Notes: generated from the letters alone by a model not told the origin. A stretch of DNA of 40,255 nt from Psychrobacter sp. UBA3483 (GCF_002377905.1 NZ_DFQS01000013.1:1-40255); one strand, 5' to 3'. Counted from the stretch's first letter, positions 7,163 through 16,406 are shown. Made by a program: numbers and translations.

Positions 7163-10129
7163 ATGACCGACAACGATCACAACTCGCACTCGCCGATTAA
7201 TCCCAATACGCTACCAAACTTTGCCACCATGCCAAATGTAGCGACCATGGATACTAGCCATGTCAATAAAGAGCAGCCGCCTTTTATTTTAGTCGACGGC
7301 TCTTATTATTTATTTCGCACCTATCATGCCTTGCCAAAGACCATGCAAAACTCTCAAGGTCTGGTTACCAACGCCATACGTGGGACGTTGAATGCGTTAT
7401 TAAAACTGATGCGTCGCTACCACCCAACCCACATGGCGGTTTGTTTTGATACTAAGTCTCCGACTTTTCGTCATGCGATGTCGGAAGAATATAAAGCCAA
7501 TCGTCCAAAAATGGATGTCGAGCTTGCCGAACAAATTCCTTATATTCATAGTTTGGTCGTGGCGCTAGGGATTCCACTATTACGTATCGAAGGCGCGGAA
7601 GCTGACGATATTATTGGTACTCTAGCCCATCGCGCCGTTGCCGAAGGTCATCATGTGGTTATCTCGACCGGTGATAAAGACATGATGCAGCTGATTAATG
7701 ACTGCGTGATACTAGAAGACAGCTTCACCGGTAAGGTCACTGATAGCGCAGGCGTGGTAGAAAAATTTGGCATTCAGCCTGAGCAAATGATTGACTTTTT
7801 AACGCTCATGGGCGATTCCTCTGATGGTATCAAGGGCGTGCCGGGTATCGGTAAAAAGACTGCCAAAGATTTGCTTAATGAGTATGGCAACATCGACAAT
7901 ATGCTTAAAAATGTCGCCAATATCAAAGGACGCGCTGGCAAAAATCTGGTCGAGTATGCTGACGACATTCCATTTAATGCGCAATTGGCAACCATCGTCA
8001 CCGATTTAGACATTGGTCAGGATTGGCAAGATTTAAAAATAAATACCGACCCGTGCGCTCATATTGATGAGCTACGCGCGCTCTATAGCGAGCTTGAATT
8101 TAGAAATGAGCTGGCATCACTTGACCATCCCAATCATCCAGCCAATGCTAATGGGAACGGTGCACAAAGCGTTGCCGACAGTCAAGCGGATGCCGAATCG
8201 CAAGCACAAATCGCCAAATCTCTACAATCAAGTATTATCGATAATATCAAACACAGTAAAACTCATGATAAGGCGTGGCACACGGTTTTAGATAAACCTG
8301 CTTTTGATAGCTTGGTTACATTATTAGAATCTGCACCGCATTTTGTCATTGATACCGAAACCACCAGCGTTTATTGGCGTCAGGCGGAATTGGTTGGCTT
8401 GTCTTTTGCGGTAAAAGCGCATGAAGCATATTACATTCCGCTAACTCATAGTCTAGAAGGTGATGAGCTAACGACCAAACAGCTTGACCGCGATAGCGTT
8501 TTGACGCGCTTAAAACCCATCTTAGAAAATCCAAACATCGGTAAAATCGGTCAACATTTAAAATATGATGCCCATATTCTTAGCTTTTATGGTATCGACT
8601 TATTAGGCAGTATTCATGCCAAACCCAATAATTGGGCGATGGATACCATGCTTGCCAGCTATGTGATTAACGCGGCCGCTACTCGCCACGGTATGGATGA
8701 TTTGGCACGCCATTATTTGCACACCCAAACCATCAGTTTTGAGGATGTCGCTGGTAAGGGCGCCAAGCAAGTGAGTTTTGATCAGGTCGCCATTGATTTA
8801 GCTAGCGATTATGCCTGTGAAGATGCCGATATTACCTATCAGCTGTTTGAGTTATTTAGCGAAAAACTGGCGACTGACGAAAATAACGCTAAATTGCTAC
8901 ACGAGTTAGAAATTCCAACCGCAGAAATCCTCTGCCAGATGGAAGCAAATGGCATTTTAATCAAGCGCCCGTTTTTAAACGAGCTATCAAAACGTTTTGA
9001 TGAAGAAATCATTGCGTTAGAAAAACGCGCGTATGAAGTCGCTGGCGAAGAGTTTAATCTTGGCTCACCAAAGCAGCTTGGTGAGATGCTGTTTGAAAAG
9101 CTGGGCGTGCCGGGTGGTAAAAAAACCAAGTCAGGTCAGTACTCGACTGGCGAAGCCGTACTGTCAAAGATTGATCATCCGTTGGTAGAAATCGTCCTTG
9201 AATATCGCGGCTTATCGAAGCTTAAAAGCACCTATACCGATGCCCTTGATAATGTCGCAGATGCCAAGACTGACCGCGTGCATACCAGCTACCATCAAGC
9301 ATTGACCAGCACCGGACGCTTATCTTCAACCGATCCTAACTTACAAAATATTCCGATTCGTACCGCCACCGGTCGCCTGATTCGCCAAGCGTTTATTGCC
9401 CCAGAAGGTCGCGTGATTTTAGCCGCGGATTATTCACAAATTGAGCTACGTCTGATGGCGCATTTCTCAGGTGATAAAAACTTAACCCGCGCCTTTAACG
9501 AAGGCTTAGATATTCACACGGCAACGGCTGCTGAAGTCTTAGGCAAAGCCGTTGAAGAGGTCAGCGCCACTGAGCGCCGTAATGCTAAAGCCATTAACTT
9601 TGGTCTGCTCTACGGCATGAGTGCCTTTGGACTGGCGAAGCAGCTACAAATGAGCCGCAATGAGGCGCAAGATTATATCGATATGTATTTTGAGCGTTAT
9701 CCAAGCGTCAAAGACTATATGATTAATACGCGTGCCAGCGCGGTAGAGCACGGCTACGTCGAGACCATCTTGGGTCGCAAGCTGTATACGCCTGATATCA
9801 ATCATAGCAATCGTATGGTCAAACAAGGCGCTGAACGCGCAGCCATTAACGCCCCACTGCAAGGTTCAGCCGCTGATTTAATCAAACTTGCGATGATTGC
9901 CGTCGATAAAGTACTACCCAAAGAGCAAGCAAAAATGCTATTGCAAGTCCATGATGAGCTAGTGTTTGAAGTCGATGCGGATAAAGTTGCTGATATTCGC
10001 CAACTGATTACCGACGCCATGCAAGATGTCCTAACCACAACGGCTGTTGCAAAAGGCTGGAATGTTGACTTCGCGGTACCGTTATTGGTTGAAACCGATA
10101 TTGGTAGCAATTGGGATGAAGCGCATTAA
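7163..10129 (+). CDS. polA: DNA polymerase I
   Basis: A 988-residue, three-domain Pol I. The 5'-3' exonuclease (~40-320) has VDGSYYLFR (44-52), EGAEADDIIGT (143-153) and STGDKD (168-173). The 3'-5' exonuclease (~375-570) keeps its metal ligands: DTET (397-400), HLKYDAH (465-471) and the YACEDAD strand (550-556), so proofreading should be active. The polymerase domain has motif A DYSQIELR (756-763), motif B R805/K809/F813/Y817 and motif C HDE (930-932). Its role is Okazaki-fragment processing and repair synthesis. Compared with E. coli there is a ~35-residue polar N-terminal extension and a Gln/Ala/Ser-rich linker near 325-360. The chosen ATG has only a weak AAGTGAA upstream, and ATGs at codons 23 or 29 could be alternatives. 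Confidence 0.97.
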   Translation: MTDNDHNSHSPINPNTLPNFATMPNVATMDTSHVNKEQPPFILVDGSYYLFRTYHALPKTMQNSQGLVTNAIRGTLNALLKLMRRYHPTHMAVCFDTKSPTFRHAMSEEYKANRPKMDVELAEQIPYIHSLVVALGIPLLRIEGAEADDIIGTLAHRAVAEGHHVVISTGDKDMMQLINDCVILEDSFTGKVTDSAGVVEKFGIQPEQMIDFLTLMGDSSDGIKGVPGIGKKTAKDLLNEYGNIDNMLKNVANIKGRAGKNLVEYADDIPFNAQLATIVTDLDIGQDWQDLKINTDPCAHIDELRALYSELEFRNELASLDHPNHPANANGNGAQSVADSQADAESQAQIAKSLQSSIIDNIKHSKTHDKAWHTVLDKPAFDSLVTLLESAPHFVIDTETTSVYWRQAELVGLSFAVKAHEAYYIPLTHSLEGDELTTKQLDRDSVLTRLKPILENPNIGKIGQHLKYDAHILSFYGIDLLGSIHAKPNNWAMDTMLASYVINAAATRHGMDDLARHYLHTQTISFEDVAGKGAKQVSFDQVAIDLASDYACEDADITYQLFELFSEKLATDENNAKLLHELEIPTAEILCQMEANGILIKRPFLNELSKRFDEEIIALEKRAYEVAGEEFNLGSPKQLGEMLFEKLGVPGGKKTKSGQYSTGEAVLSKIDHPLVEIVLEYRGLSKLKSTYTDALDNVADAKTDRVHTSYHQALTSTGRLSSTDPNLQNIPIRTATGRLIRQAFIAPEGRVILAADYSQIELRLMAHFSGDKNLTRAFNEGLDIHTATAAEVLGKAVEEVSATERRNAKAINFGLLYGMSAFGLAKQLQMSRNEAQDYIDMYFERYPSVKDYMINTRASAVEHGYVETILGRKLYTPDINHSNRMVKQGAERAAINAPLQGSAADLIKLAMIAVDKVLPKEQAKMLLQVHDELVFEVDADKVADIRQLITDAMQDVLTTTAVAKGWNVDFAVPLLVETDIGSNWDEAH

Positions 10130-10170
10130 CACTTAAAACATAGGCTGTACTCTACGAATTTTTTAACAGA

Positions 10171-10200
10171 AAAGGCTGGGCATTTTTGCCAAGCCTTTTT
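10171..10200 (+). terminator. Terminator of polA
   Basis: AAAGGCT and AGCCTTT form a 7-bp stem, extended inward by GGC/GCC after one mismatch. A TTTTTG run follows. It lies 41 bases past the polA stop. Confidence 0.85.
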
Positions 10201-10346
10201 GTTGTTTTAAATTTACTGGATAATAAGCCCAGCAGCACGCTAGATTGAATAGGCGTATTTCATCTTCAGCTCACTGTATTAATAAAACTCTTAGCATCGC
10301 ATAATTCATCCATCATCTTCATTTTCCCAAAAAATTAAAATCCTCT

Positions 10347-11390
10347 ATGACCAATCTATTTAAGCTCAATAACATTATCTGTTCTCTTATTTTCAGTCTA
10401 AGCCTATATACGCCAGCAATGGCTAATGATGACCAAGCTACCCACCAAAATAATGAACAATACGTTCAAGCAGCCAATGCAGAATGGGGCTGGGCAGACG
10501 AAAAACATCAAGAGGCGCAGGAGCAATTGAATGAATGGGCTGACGAAATGGATGGCTGGTTTGGTGAACCTGACCCAAAAAAACCTGCTACTGCCAGTCT
10601 ACGAATAGTATTTGATACGCGCTGGGCTAATGATCCGCAATCAGGTAGTGAGATAAGTATTGAACCCAGAATTCGTGGGCGCTTACGCCTGCCTATGTTA
10701 GAGAAACGTTTAAGCTTAATTATCGGTGATGAAGATTTGGATGAAGATGCTTTTTTGAAGCAAAGCGCCACAAGAGATGGTTATCAAACAAACTCAGACA
10801 GGCTCGTTAACACTAGAAAAACGAGAGAGGAAAACGCCTCCATCGCCCTGCGTTGGTCACGCTTTAGTGATGAGATCGAAAGTCAACTGGGTGTAAAAAC
10901 CGACGTCGATGTTGGTGTTCGTTCTCTCGATGATGTTTATGTCAAACTCAGTGTGGATAAAAACTGGTATGAGAGCGATAAATTGACGGTGAGCAACGAT
11001 AACTTTTATCGCTATGGTCTCGATAGTGAGCACTATGCTCGAGGCGGCATTACTCTAAAATATGGCAGTGATACCAACCGCTTTATCAATAATCGCACCA
11101 CCATCAGCTATCGCAATCAAGATGATGAAGAAAGCACCGATTGGGCCAATGATTTTAGACAAGTACACTATTTAGGTAATGAAAAGCAGCTGGCATACGG
11201 TATCTCTAGCAGTGGTTATTTTAATGAGGATAAGTCATTTTTAAACAGTTATGGCCCTGCTATCAGCTACCGTCAACCTATTTGGCGAGAGTGGTTATAT
11301 GTGCAAACAGAGCTAAATTATTATAATGATAAAACGGAGAATAAAGACCATTACCCCTCCGCTCTACTACGCATGGAAGCTTTTTTTTAA
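10347..11390 (+). CDS. Exported protein, probable outer-membrane beta-barrel
   Basis: A 347-residue protein with a signal peptide (hydrophobic to ~25, likely cleaved after PAMA). The mature N-terminus is Trp/Glu/Asp-rich and resembles a coiled or charged plug (EWGWADEKHQEAQEQLNEW). From residue ~85 on, alternating polar/hydrophobic strands with many Arg, Tyr, Asn and Asp suggest a beta-barrel (SLRIVFDTRW, ASIALRWSRF, ARGGITLKYG, KQLAYGISSS, EWLYVQTELNYY). The protein ends in Phe (MEAFF), the usual C-terminal signal for BAM-mediated barrel insertion. I do not recognise a specific family or substrate. The ribosome-binding site is weak (AATCCTCT before ATG). Confidence 0.75.
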   Translation: MTNLFKLNNIICSLIFSLSLYTPAMANDDQATHQNNEQYVQAANAEWGWADEKHQEAQEQLNEWADEMDGWFGEPDPKKPATASLRIVFDTRWANDPQSGSEISIEPRIRGRLRLPMLEKRLSLIIGDEDLDEDAFLKQSATRDGYQTNSDRLVNTRKTREENASIALRWSRFSDEIESQLGVKTDVDVGVRSLDDVYVKLSVDKNWYESDKLTVSNDNFYRYGLDSEHYARGGITLKYGSDTNRFINNRTTISYRNQDDEESTDWANDFRQVHYLGNEKQLAYGISSSGYFNEDKSFLNSYGPAISYRQPIWREWLYVQTELNYYNDKTENKDHYPSALLRMEAFF

Positions 11391-11564
11391 TACTTACTTT
11401 AATGCTTAACAGTGCTTATGAATAACCCATAAATAACTATTAGCGATAATTAATACGTTAAAGAGTATCTCATATAAGCATTCAACGGATTAAACTTACG
11501 TTATTTATACTTGCGGCTGACCAGTTAGTATGAATTGATGACGATATTAGGCTAAAGTTGGCGT

Positions 11565-11637
11565 TATAATAGTGACCAATCAACGTTAATGATTAGACGA
11601 TTTTCGGTTTAAAGTGAGCCCTCGCGCTCACTTTTTT
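11565..11637 (+). promoter_or_regulatory. Promoter-like box plus leader terminator before the membrane-protein gene
   Basis: A perfect TATAAT (11565-11570) without a good -35 is followed about 40 bases later by AAAGTGAGC-CCTCGC-GCTCACTTT (11611-11634), a 9-bp stem with a T-run to 11637. The terminator is certain. It sits 220 bases after the barrel gene and only 25 bases before the start of the next gene. It may therefore end the upstream transcript, act as an attenuator, or define a short independent RNA of about 60 bases. Confidence 0.6.
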
Positions 11638-11662
11638 GTTTTGAAAACTAGGAGCCTTTATT

Positions 11663-12202
11663 TTGACTTCAGATGGCGTAATCGAACTACCAGGTATCAT
11701 TATGTTATTCGCCTGCATATTCCGCTGTGCTCAATATATGAAACAAAGTCAGTTCAAACTGGGTCGATATTTTTGGTTGGCATCCGTATTAGTATTTTTT
11801 GCTGTGATACGTCGTGAGTTAAATTACGTGCCTGAACTCTTTATTCCCAGTAATTTTTCATTTTTGAACCACTCTTATGATTGGTGGGAAGACGCTATAC
11901 TATTAACGGTCTATCTACTTATTGTGGGCTTGTTGGCATATAGCTGGCGTTATCTGTGGGCTGTATTAAAAAAGGTACCAATATCCCTATATATCACTGT
12001 GGTTGTACTGGCATTGTTAGAGTATATGGGTGAAAACGCCATTTTCATACCTGAAAATATGGGTGAAATCGTAGAGGAAATTGCAGAAACCAGTGTTTAT
12101 GCGATTGCTTTAATTTACTTGTGGCGGTTTAAACTGAGCGATTTTGACCACTCTGTTTTATATCAGCCAAATCATCACCAACCGTGCAATGCAAATGAAT
12201 AG
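11663..12202 (+). CDS. Small integral membrane protein of unknown function
   Basis: A 179-residue protein. I chose the TTG start because GGAG lies eight bases before it; no ATG with a comparable site is nearby. Hydrophobic helices are visible around 8-24, 36-50, 77-98, 107-122 and 143-155. Between the last two helices is the conserved-looking acidic segment EYMGENAIFIPENMGEIVEEIAE, which could bind a cation or face a partner. An RRELNY motif follows helix 2. The tail is polar and His-rich. No family is recognised. The gene stands alone between two terminators. Confidence 0.7.
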   Translation: MTSDGVIELPGIIMLFACIFRCAQYMKQSQFKLGRYFWLASVLVFFAVIRRELNYVPELFIPSNFSFLNHSYDWWEDAILLTVYLLIVGLLAYSWRYLWAVLKKVPISLYITVVVLALLEYMGENAIFIPENMGEIVEEIAETSVYAIALIYLWRFKLSDFDHSVLYQPNHHQPCNANE

Positions 12203-12254
12203 GTTAATGATTCTAAAATAGTTTCTAGAATTATTAACGCTAAAACCTTTTTAT

Positions 12255-12290
12255 GGCTGCCTACTGAACTCGTACTGGCAGCCGTTTTTT
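12255..12290 (+). terminator. Terminator of the small membrane-protein gene
   Basis: GGCTGCC (12255-12261) pairs with GGCAGCC (12277-12283), and the loop contains a TAC/GTA inner pair. GTTTTTT follows. Confidence 0.88.
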
Positions 12291-12454
12291 ATCTATCCTT
12301 ACATTTTTTGCACATCCTGTGACACCTCACTACTATTAGTTGCAATTATAACGCGGCAAACTGATAAGCATAATTTTGATAATTGTAATTCGAACATCAT
12401 AATTTGAACATCATAAAAAGCAATGTTAATTATAACTATAATGAGGACACAACC

Positions 12455-12796
12455 ATGGACAATTCAAAAACCCCATTACCAGAAGAGATGGATCATATCG
12501 AAGGCGATAGCAGCATTGATGATAATGAAGACGGTACCCAAGAGATTGATTTAAACAATCCCATGCTGCATACGTTTGATGACGACGATGTCATCGACAA
12601 TAGCGCAGGATTTAATAATTCTGAAGTCGGTACGGACGCCACCCAAGGACTGACGCCGATACATCGCCAAAATATCGATGAAGCTCGGATTGACGAGGTG
12701 TTGGTCGAAGACAATCTAGACGATAAAGATTATCCCGATATTGTCGATATCGCAGACAGAGATGCCGCCAAAGTTTCTAACGATGATAATTTTTAG
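12455..12796 (+). CDS. Very acidic small protein of unknown function
   Basis: A 113-residue protein. The start is ATG at 12455 with GAGGA 7 bases upstream; an in-frame upstream codon at 12404 lacks such a site. By my count 34 residues are Asp or Glu and only six are Lys or Arg, so the isoelectric point must be very low. There is no signal peptide, membrane helix or cysteine. The sequence looks largely disordered (stretches such as DNEDGTQEIDLNN and FDDDDVIDNS) with a short predicted helix QNIDEARIDEVLVED. No family is recognised. Possible roles include nucleic-acid mimicry or metal buffering, but nothing in the sequence decides this. Confidence 0.7.
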   Translation: MDNSKTPLPEEMDHIEGDSSIDDNEDGTQEIDLNNPMLHTFDDDDVIDNSAGFNNSEVGTDATQGLTPIHRQNIDEARIDEVLVEDNLDDKDYPDIVDIADRDAAKVSNDDNF

Positions 12797-12830
12797 AAAT
12801 TGCGTACTGATAAGATAGCAAATAATTTAG

Positions 12831-12865
12831 AAAAAAATACCGAACATTATGTCCGGTATTTTTTT
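12831..12865. terminator. Bidirectional terminator between the acidic-protein gene and hemH
   Basis: AAAAAAATACCG (12831-12842) and CGGTATTTTTTT (12854-12865) are perfect 12-base inverted repeats around an 11-base loop. T-runs follow on both strands, so it serves the two convergent genes. Confidence 0.92.
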
Positions 12866-12880
12866 GACTTAAGAAAACCA

Positions 12881-13900
12881 TTAAACCCAGCCATCGAGTG
12901 TACCAGCCCAGCCTTTAACCAACGGCAAACTGAGTGCTTCAAGCAAATCAATATGCGCCTCATCTAGGTTTAATGCTGGAATATAATGATAATCTTGCCC
13001 GCCTGCATTTAAGAAATTATCACGATTCTCAATCGCCAATTCTTCTAGTGTTTCTAAGCAATCAGCAGAGAATGCCGGACTAATCACTTGTACCGAACGT
13101 ACCCCAGATTTACCCCAATCTTCTAATACCACATCGGTATACGGCTTGACCCATTCTTGCTTACCAAAGCGCGACTGAAAGCTGATAATCCACTCGTCAT
13201 CTTGCAGACCAAGCTCGTGCGCCACTTGCGCGGCGGTACATTTGCAGCGTTTTGGGTACGGATCGCCTTTATCGGCATAGGGCTGCGGAATCCCGTGAAA
13301 GCTAAACATCAGCTTTTCAGGCTTGCCATGCTCGGCTTGAAAGCGGCGAATCGAGTTAGCCAATGCTTGAATATACAGCGGATGCGCAAAGTAATCTTTG
13401 ACAATGCTATAGTTTGGCAAGTTGCGTTGCTTGAGCGTCCATTTGGTCAAAGCATCATAGACTGCACCGCCAGACGAGGCAGAATACTGCGGAAATAATG
13501 GCAAGACGACAAAATGGTCAACGCCCTCAGCACGCAAGTTGTCCATCACATCAGGCAAACCTGGATTACCATAGCTCATTGCTGCATGTACAGAAACGCG
13601 AAATGGCGCCACGCTATTTGCCAAGCGTGGCTCGAGCAGCTCAACTTGGCTGTTTAATATTTTGCGAATGGGCGAATCGCCTTCCCAAATACTGGCATAG
13701 GCTTTTGCCACACGTTTTGGGCGACTTGGCAGGACAAATAAATTTAGAATGATCGCCCATAAGAATTGAGGGATTTCAATCACGCGCGGGTCGGACAAAA
13801 ACTGTTTTAGATAACGACGGACGGCGGGTGCGGTCGGCTCATCTGGCGTACCTAGGTTGACTAATAAGACGGCAATACGGGGCGGCAATTGAGGTTTCAT
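12881..13900 (-). CDS. hemH: Ferrochelatase
   Basis: A 339-residue enzyme that inserts Fe2+ into protoporphyrin IX, the last step of haem synthesis. Family motifs are present in order: LLVNLGTPDEPT (12-23), HAAMSYGNPG (105-114), FSFHGIP with the catalytic His202 (199-205), FQSRFGKQEW (241-250) and PAFSADCLETLEE with the catalytic Glu284 (275-287). A Cys pair (CKC, 219-221) follows the active-site His, as in many bacterial ferrochelatases of this subgroup; whether it binds iron-sulfur cannot be told here. The ribosome-binding site is weak. It is transcribed alone. Confidence 0.97.
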   Translation of the reverse strand: MKPQLPPRIAVLLVNLGTPDEPTAPAVRRYLKQFLSDPRVIEIPQFLWAIILNLFVLPSRPKRVAKAYASIWEGDSPIRKILNSQVELLEPRLANSVAPFRVSVHAAMSYGNPGLPDVMDNLRAEGVDHFVVLPLFPQYSASSGGAVYDALTKWTLKQRNLPNYSIVKDYFAHPLYIQALANSIRRFQAEHGKPEKLMFSFHGIPQPYADKGDPYPKRCKCTAAQVAHELGLQDDEWIISFQSRFGKQEWVKPYTDVVLEDWGKSGVRSVQVISPAFSADCLETLEELAIENRDNFLNAGGQDYHYIPALNLDEAHIDLLEALSLPLVKGWAGTLDGWV

Positions 13901-14376
13901 AAGGGCATTATCTATTCTTGGATTATGTTATGGTGAAGTTATAGGCTTTGATCAGCTAAAAGGTATTTCAAAATTCATATATTTTAGCCATTTATTTAGC
14001 AATAGTACTATTAAGCCTTAATTAACCACACTTGGCAATTATCAAAATATACTAAGCAGACGACAGTCAATCACATACCAAATGATGGTTAAATAAAAAG
14101 GCTGATACTTATCATCAGTGTAGCATTTTATCCACCAAAAACGCAGGGCGAAACGCTTGATATTTAGGATTGCCATACCGTTAATACCCCAGCTACTGAT
14201 ACTTTGCTTGAAAGACCGCCTATCAAGGTTGTACTCCTAGGCGCATCGCCATACAATAGACAAGCTTATAATAAGAAAGTAGTTAGACCCATTCCATTAT
14301 TGTCACCTTTCTAGGTTTGTTTTATTTATAACCATTTTTTTGTCCATAACTGTAACTGTTGTTTTGTGAGGTAGTT
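13901..14376. other. Divergent spacer between hemH and metX
   Basis: A 476-base non-coding region. A TATAAT hexamer at 14267-14272 (plus strand) lacks a good -35 but is the best -10 candidate for metX; it would give a leader of about 100 bases. Around 14100-14120 there is a small hairpin CTGAT/ATCAG. I looked for a SAM-responsive riboswitch pattern and saw none. Confidence 0.35.
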
Positions 14377-15792
14377 TTGAGCGCACGTTCTGATAGTACC
14401 AGTGAGCATTCCACCAATCATTCTGCTAATACGATCGATTCTATCGATTCGGTAGGCTCAGTTGGCCTCGTCACGCCGCAGACTTTTCATTTCGCTGAGC
14501 CATTGACCTTGGAGTGCAATCGCACCCTGCCTTCATTCGATTTAATCTTTGAAACTTATGGCACACTCAATAGCGACAAATCAAACGCTATCCTTATATG
14601 CCACGCCCTATCAGGTAGCCATCATGCGGCAGGCTTCCATAGTGACGACGATAAAAAAGCGGGCTGGTGGGACAATATGATTGGCCCTCATAAAGCCATC
14701 GATACCAATCAGTTTTTTGTGGTTTGCGTCAATAATATCGGCAGCTGCTTTGGCTCTACCGGCCCAACGACCATCAATCCAGATAGTATAAGCGATGAGG
14801 GTGAAGCGCAGGTTTATGGCCCTGACTTCCCCCTTGTCACCATTAAAGATTGGGTAAAAACCCAAGCCATGCTCTCAGACCGCTTGGGTATTGAAGTTTG
14901 GCATGCCATTGTCGGTGGCTCGATGGGCGGCATGCAGGCCATGCAATGGTCGGTCGATTATCCAGAACGCTTGAAACGCTGTGTGGTCATTGCCAGTACA
15001 CCAAAGCTTTCTGCACAAAACATTGCCTTTAACGAAGTCGCGCGGCAATCCATTCTCTCTGATCCTGATTTTAAAGACGGGCGTTACTTACAGGCGGGTA
15101 CTTATCCGAGGCGTGGGCTGATTCTTGCACGCATGGTTGGGCATATCACCTACTTGACCGATGATGCGATGAAGGCAAAGTTTGGTCGTGATTTAAAATC
15201 TGGCAAGTTTATGTATGGCTACGATGTCGAGTTTCAGGTCGAGAGCTATTTGCGCTATCAAGGCGAACGCTTTAGCGAAAACTTCGATGCCAATACTTAC
15301 TTGCTCATGACCAAAGCGTTAGATTATTTTGACCCGACGCGTGATTATCCGTCAGCGGCAGACTCTTCAACACACTCATCGGCAGAGCTAGAAACCTCCC
15401 TCGCCGCAGCAGTAAAAGCCGATTCTACTGAGAAAAAGCTTGAGAAAACGCTAAACAGTAGCGCGACCATTGATAATACTGACAATGCTGATAACGTTGA
15501 TGTAGCCAATGCAAAAGAGCTGAACGCCCTAAAAGCTGCCTTTGCTCATACGCAGTGTCAGTATTTGGTGGTGTCATTTACCACCGACTGGCGTTTTGCG
15601 CCCGAGCGCTCACAAGAGATTGTCGATGCTCTGATGGCAACTGGTAAGCCGGTCAGCTATATCAATGTCGATGCCCCGCACGGTCATGATTCGTTTTTAT
15701 TTGATATTCCACGTTATATGGGTGCTGTTAAAGGCTTTTTGACCGCGCCATTTATTGCTAATCGCTTAAAAGCCAAAGGAGCACGCTCATGA
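14377..15792 (+). CDS. metX: Homoserine O-acyltransferase
   Basis: An alpha/beta-hydrolase that acylates homoserine to start methionine synthesis. Start chosen: TTG at 14377 behind GAGGT (471 residues); a TTG six codons upstream lacks a good site. Catalytic residues are Ser182 in GGSMGG, Asp404 in FTTDW and His437 in APHGHD. The early strands carry ICHALSGSHH (74-83) and VNNIGSCFGSTGP (118-130). Two oddities stand out: a polar ~30-residue N-terminal extension, and a ~60-residue Asp/Asn/Ala/Ser-rich insertion (~327-388) between the lid/cap region and the Asp-bearing strand. Whether acetyl-CoA or succinyl-CoA is used cannot be settled by eye; some gammaproteobacterial MetX are succinyltransferases. 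It overlaps metW by four bases. Confidence 0.94.
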   Translation: MSARSDSTSEHSTNHSANTIDSIDSVGSVGLVTPQTFHFAEPLTLECNRTLPSFDLIFETYGTLNSDKSNAILICHALSGSHHAAGFHSDDDKKAGWWDNMIGPHKAIDTNQFFVVCVNNIGSCFGSTGPTTINPDSISDEGEAQVYGPDFPLVTIKDWVKTQAMLSDRLGIEVWHAIVGGSMGGMQAMQWSVDYPERLKRCVVIASTPKLSAQNIAFNEVARQSILSDPDFKDGRYLQAGTYPRRGLILARMVGHITYLTDDAMKAKFGRDLKSGKFMYGYDVEFQVESYLRYQGERFSENFDANTYLLMTKALDYFDPTRDYPSAADSSTHSSAELETSLAAAVKADSTEKKLEKTLNSSATIDNTDNADNVDVANAKELNALKAAFAHTQCQYLVVSFTTDWRFAPERSQEIVDALMATGKPVSYINVDAPHGHDSFLFDIPRYMGAVKGFLTAPFIANRLKAKGARS

Positions 15793-16406
15793 GAATGGAT
15801 CATCAATTGGCCGAGCGTTGGATAGCGCCGCACTCGCATGTGCTGGATTTAGGCTGCGGTAACGGCGAGCTGCTCGCGCATTTACAGCAAAATCTAGGCG
15901 TCACCGGTTATGGACTGGAGATTGATGAAGATAAAATCAATGAAGCCATCACTAAAGGCTTATCCATCGTCGAGCAAGACCTCAATGATGGTTTGAGTCG
16001 TTTTGCCGATAATAGCTTTGATACCGTGGTTATGGCGCGCGCCCTGCAAGCGGTAAAAGCGCCTGATGTGCTGCTGCTCGATATGCTACGCGTTGCCCGT
16101 GAAGCCGTGATTACCTTTCCTAACTTTGCCCACTGGCAAAATCGCCTGCATTTGGGCTTAAAGGGTCTGATGCCAGTTTCAGAAGCACTGCCTTATGAGT
16201 GGTATAACACCCCAAACATTCATTTGTGTACCTTTAAAGATTTTGAGCAGCTATGCGCGCAGCATGATATTCATATCATTAATCGCTTTGCGGTCAGTGA
16301 TTCTGAAAAAGGTCATACGCCATTGATGACCGCATTAATCAGGCAAGCACCCAATCTGCTCGCAGATGTCGCTATTTATCGGGTCACCAAACAAAAACCT
16401 GCTTAA
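15789..16406 (+). CDS. metW: MetW, methyltransferase-like methionine biosynthesis protein
   Basis: A 205-residue protein starting in the ATGA overlap with the metX stop, so the two are translationally coupled. Residues 18-27 (VLDLGCGNGE) form the glycine-rich SAM-binding loop of class I methyltransferases. Later strands (FDTVVMARALQAVKAPDVLL and EAVITFPNFAHWQNRL) match the MetW family. MetX-MetW pairs are widespread in proteobacteria; MetW is linked to methionine synthesis, but its methyl acceptor is not established. Confidence 0.95.
   Translation: MRMDHQLAERWIAPHSHVLDLGCGNGELLAHLQQNLGVTGYGLEIDEDKINEAITKGLSIVEQDLNDGLSRFADNSFDTVVMARALQAVKAPDVLLLDMLRVAREAVITFPNFAHWQNRLHLGLKGLMPVSEALPYEWYNTPNIHLCTFKDFEQLCAQHDIHIINRFAVSDSEKGHTPLMTALIRQAPNLLADVAIYRVTKQKPA

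Noticed and set aside
12385..12420. Imperfect direct repeat AATT(C/T)GAACATCATAA before the acidic-protein gene
   Set aside because: Two short AT-rich copies only; could be an operator but also chance, and the nearby TATAAT overlaps the ribosome-binding site so it cannot be the -10 of this gene.
13901..14376. Riboswitch (SAM type) before metX
   Set aside because: No recognisable conserved core or pseudoknot pattern, and SAM riboswitches are not typical before metX in this group.
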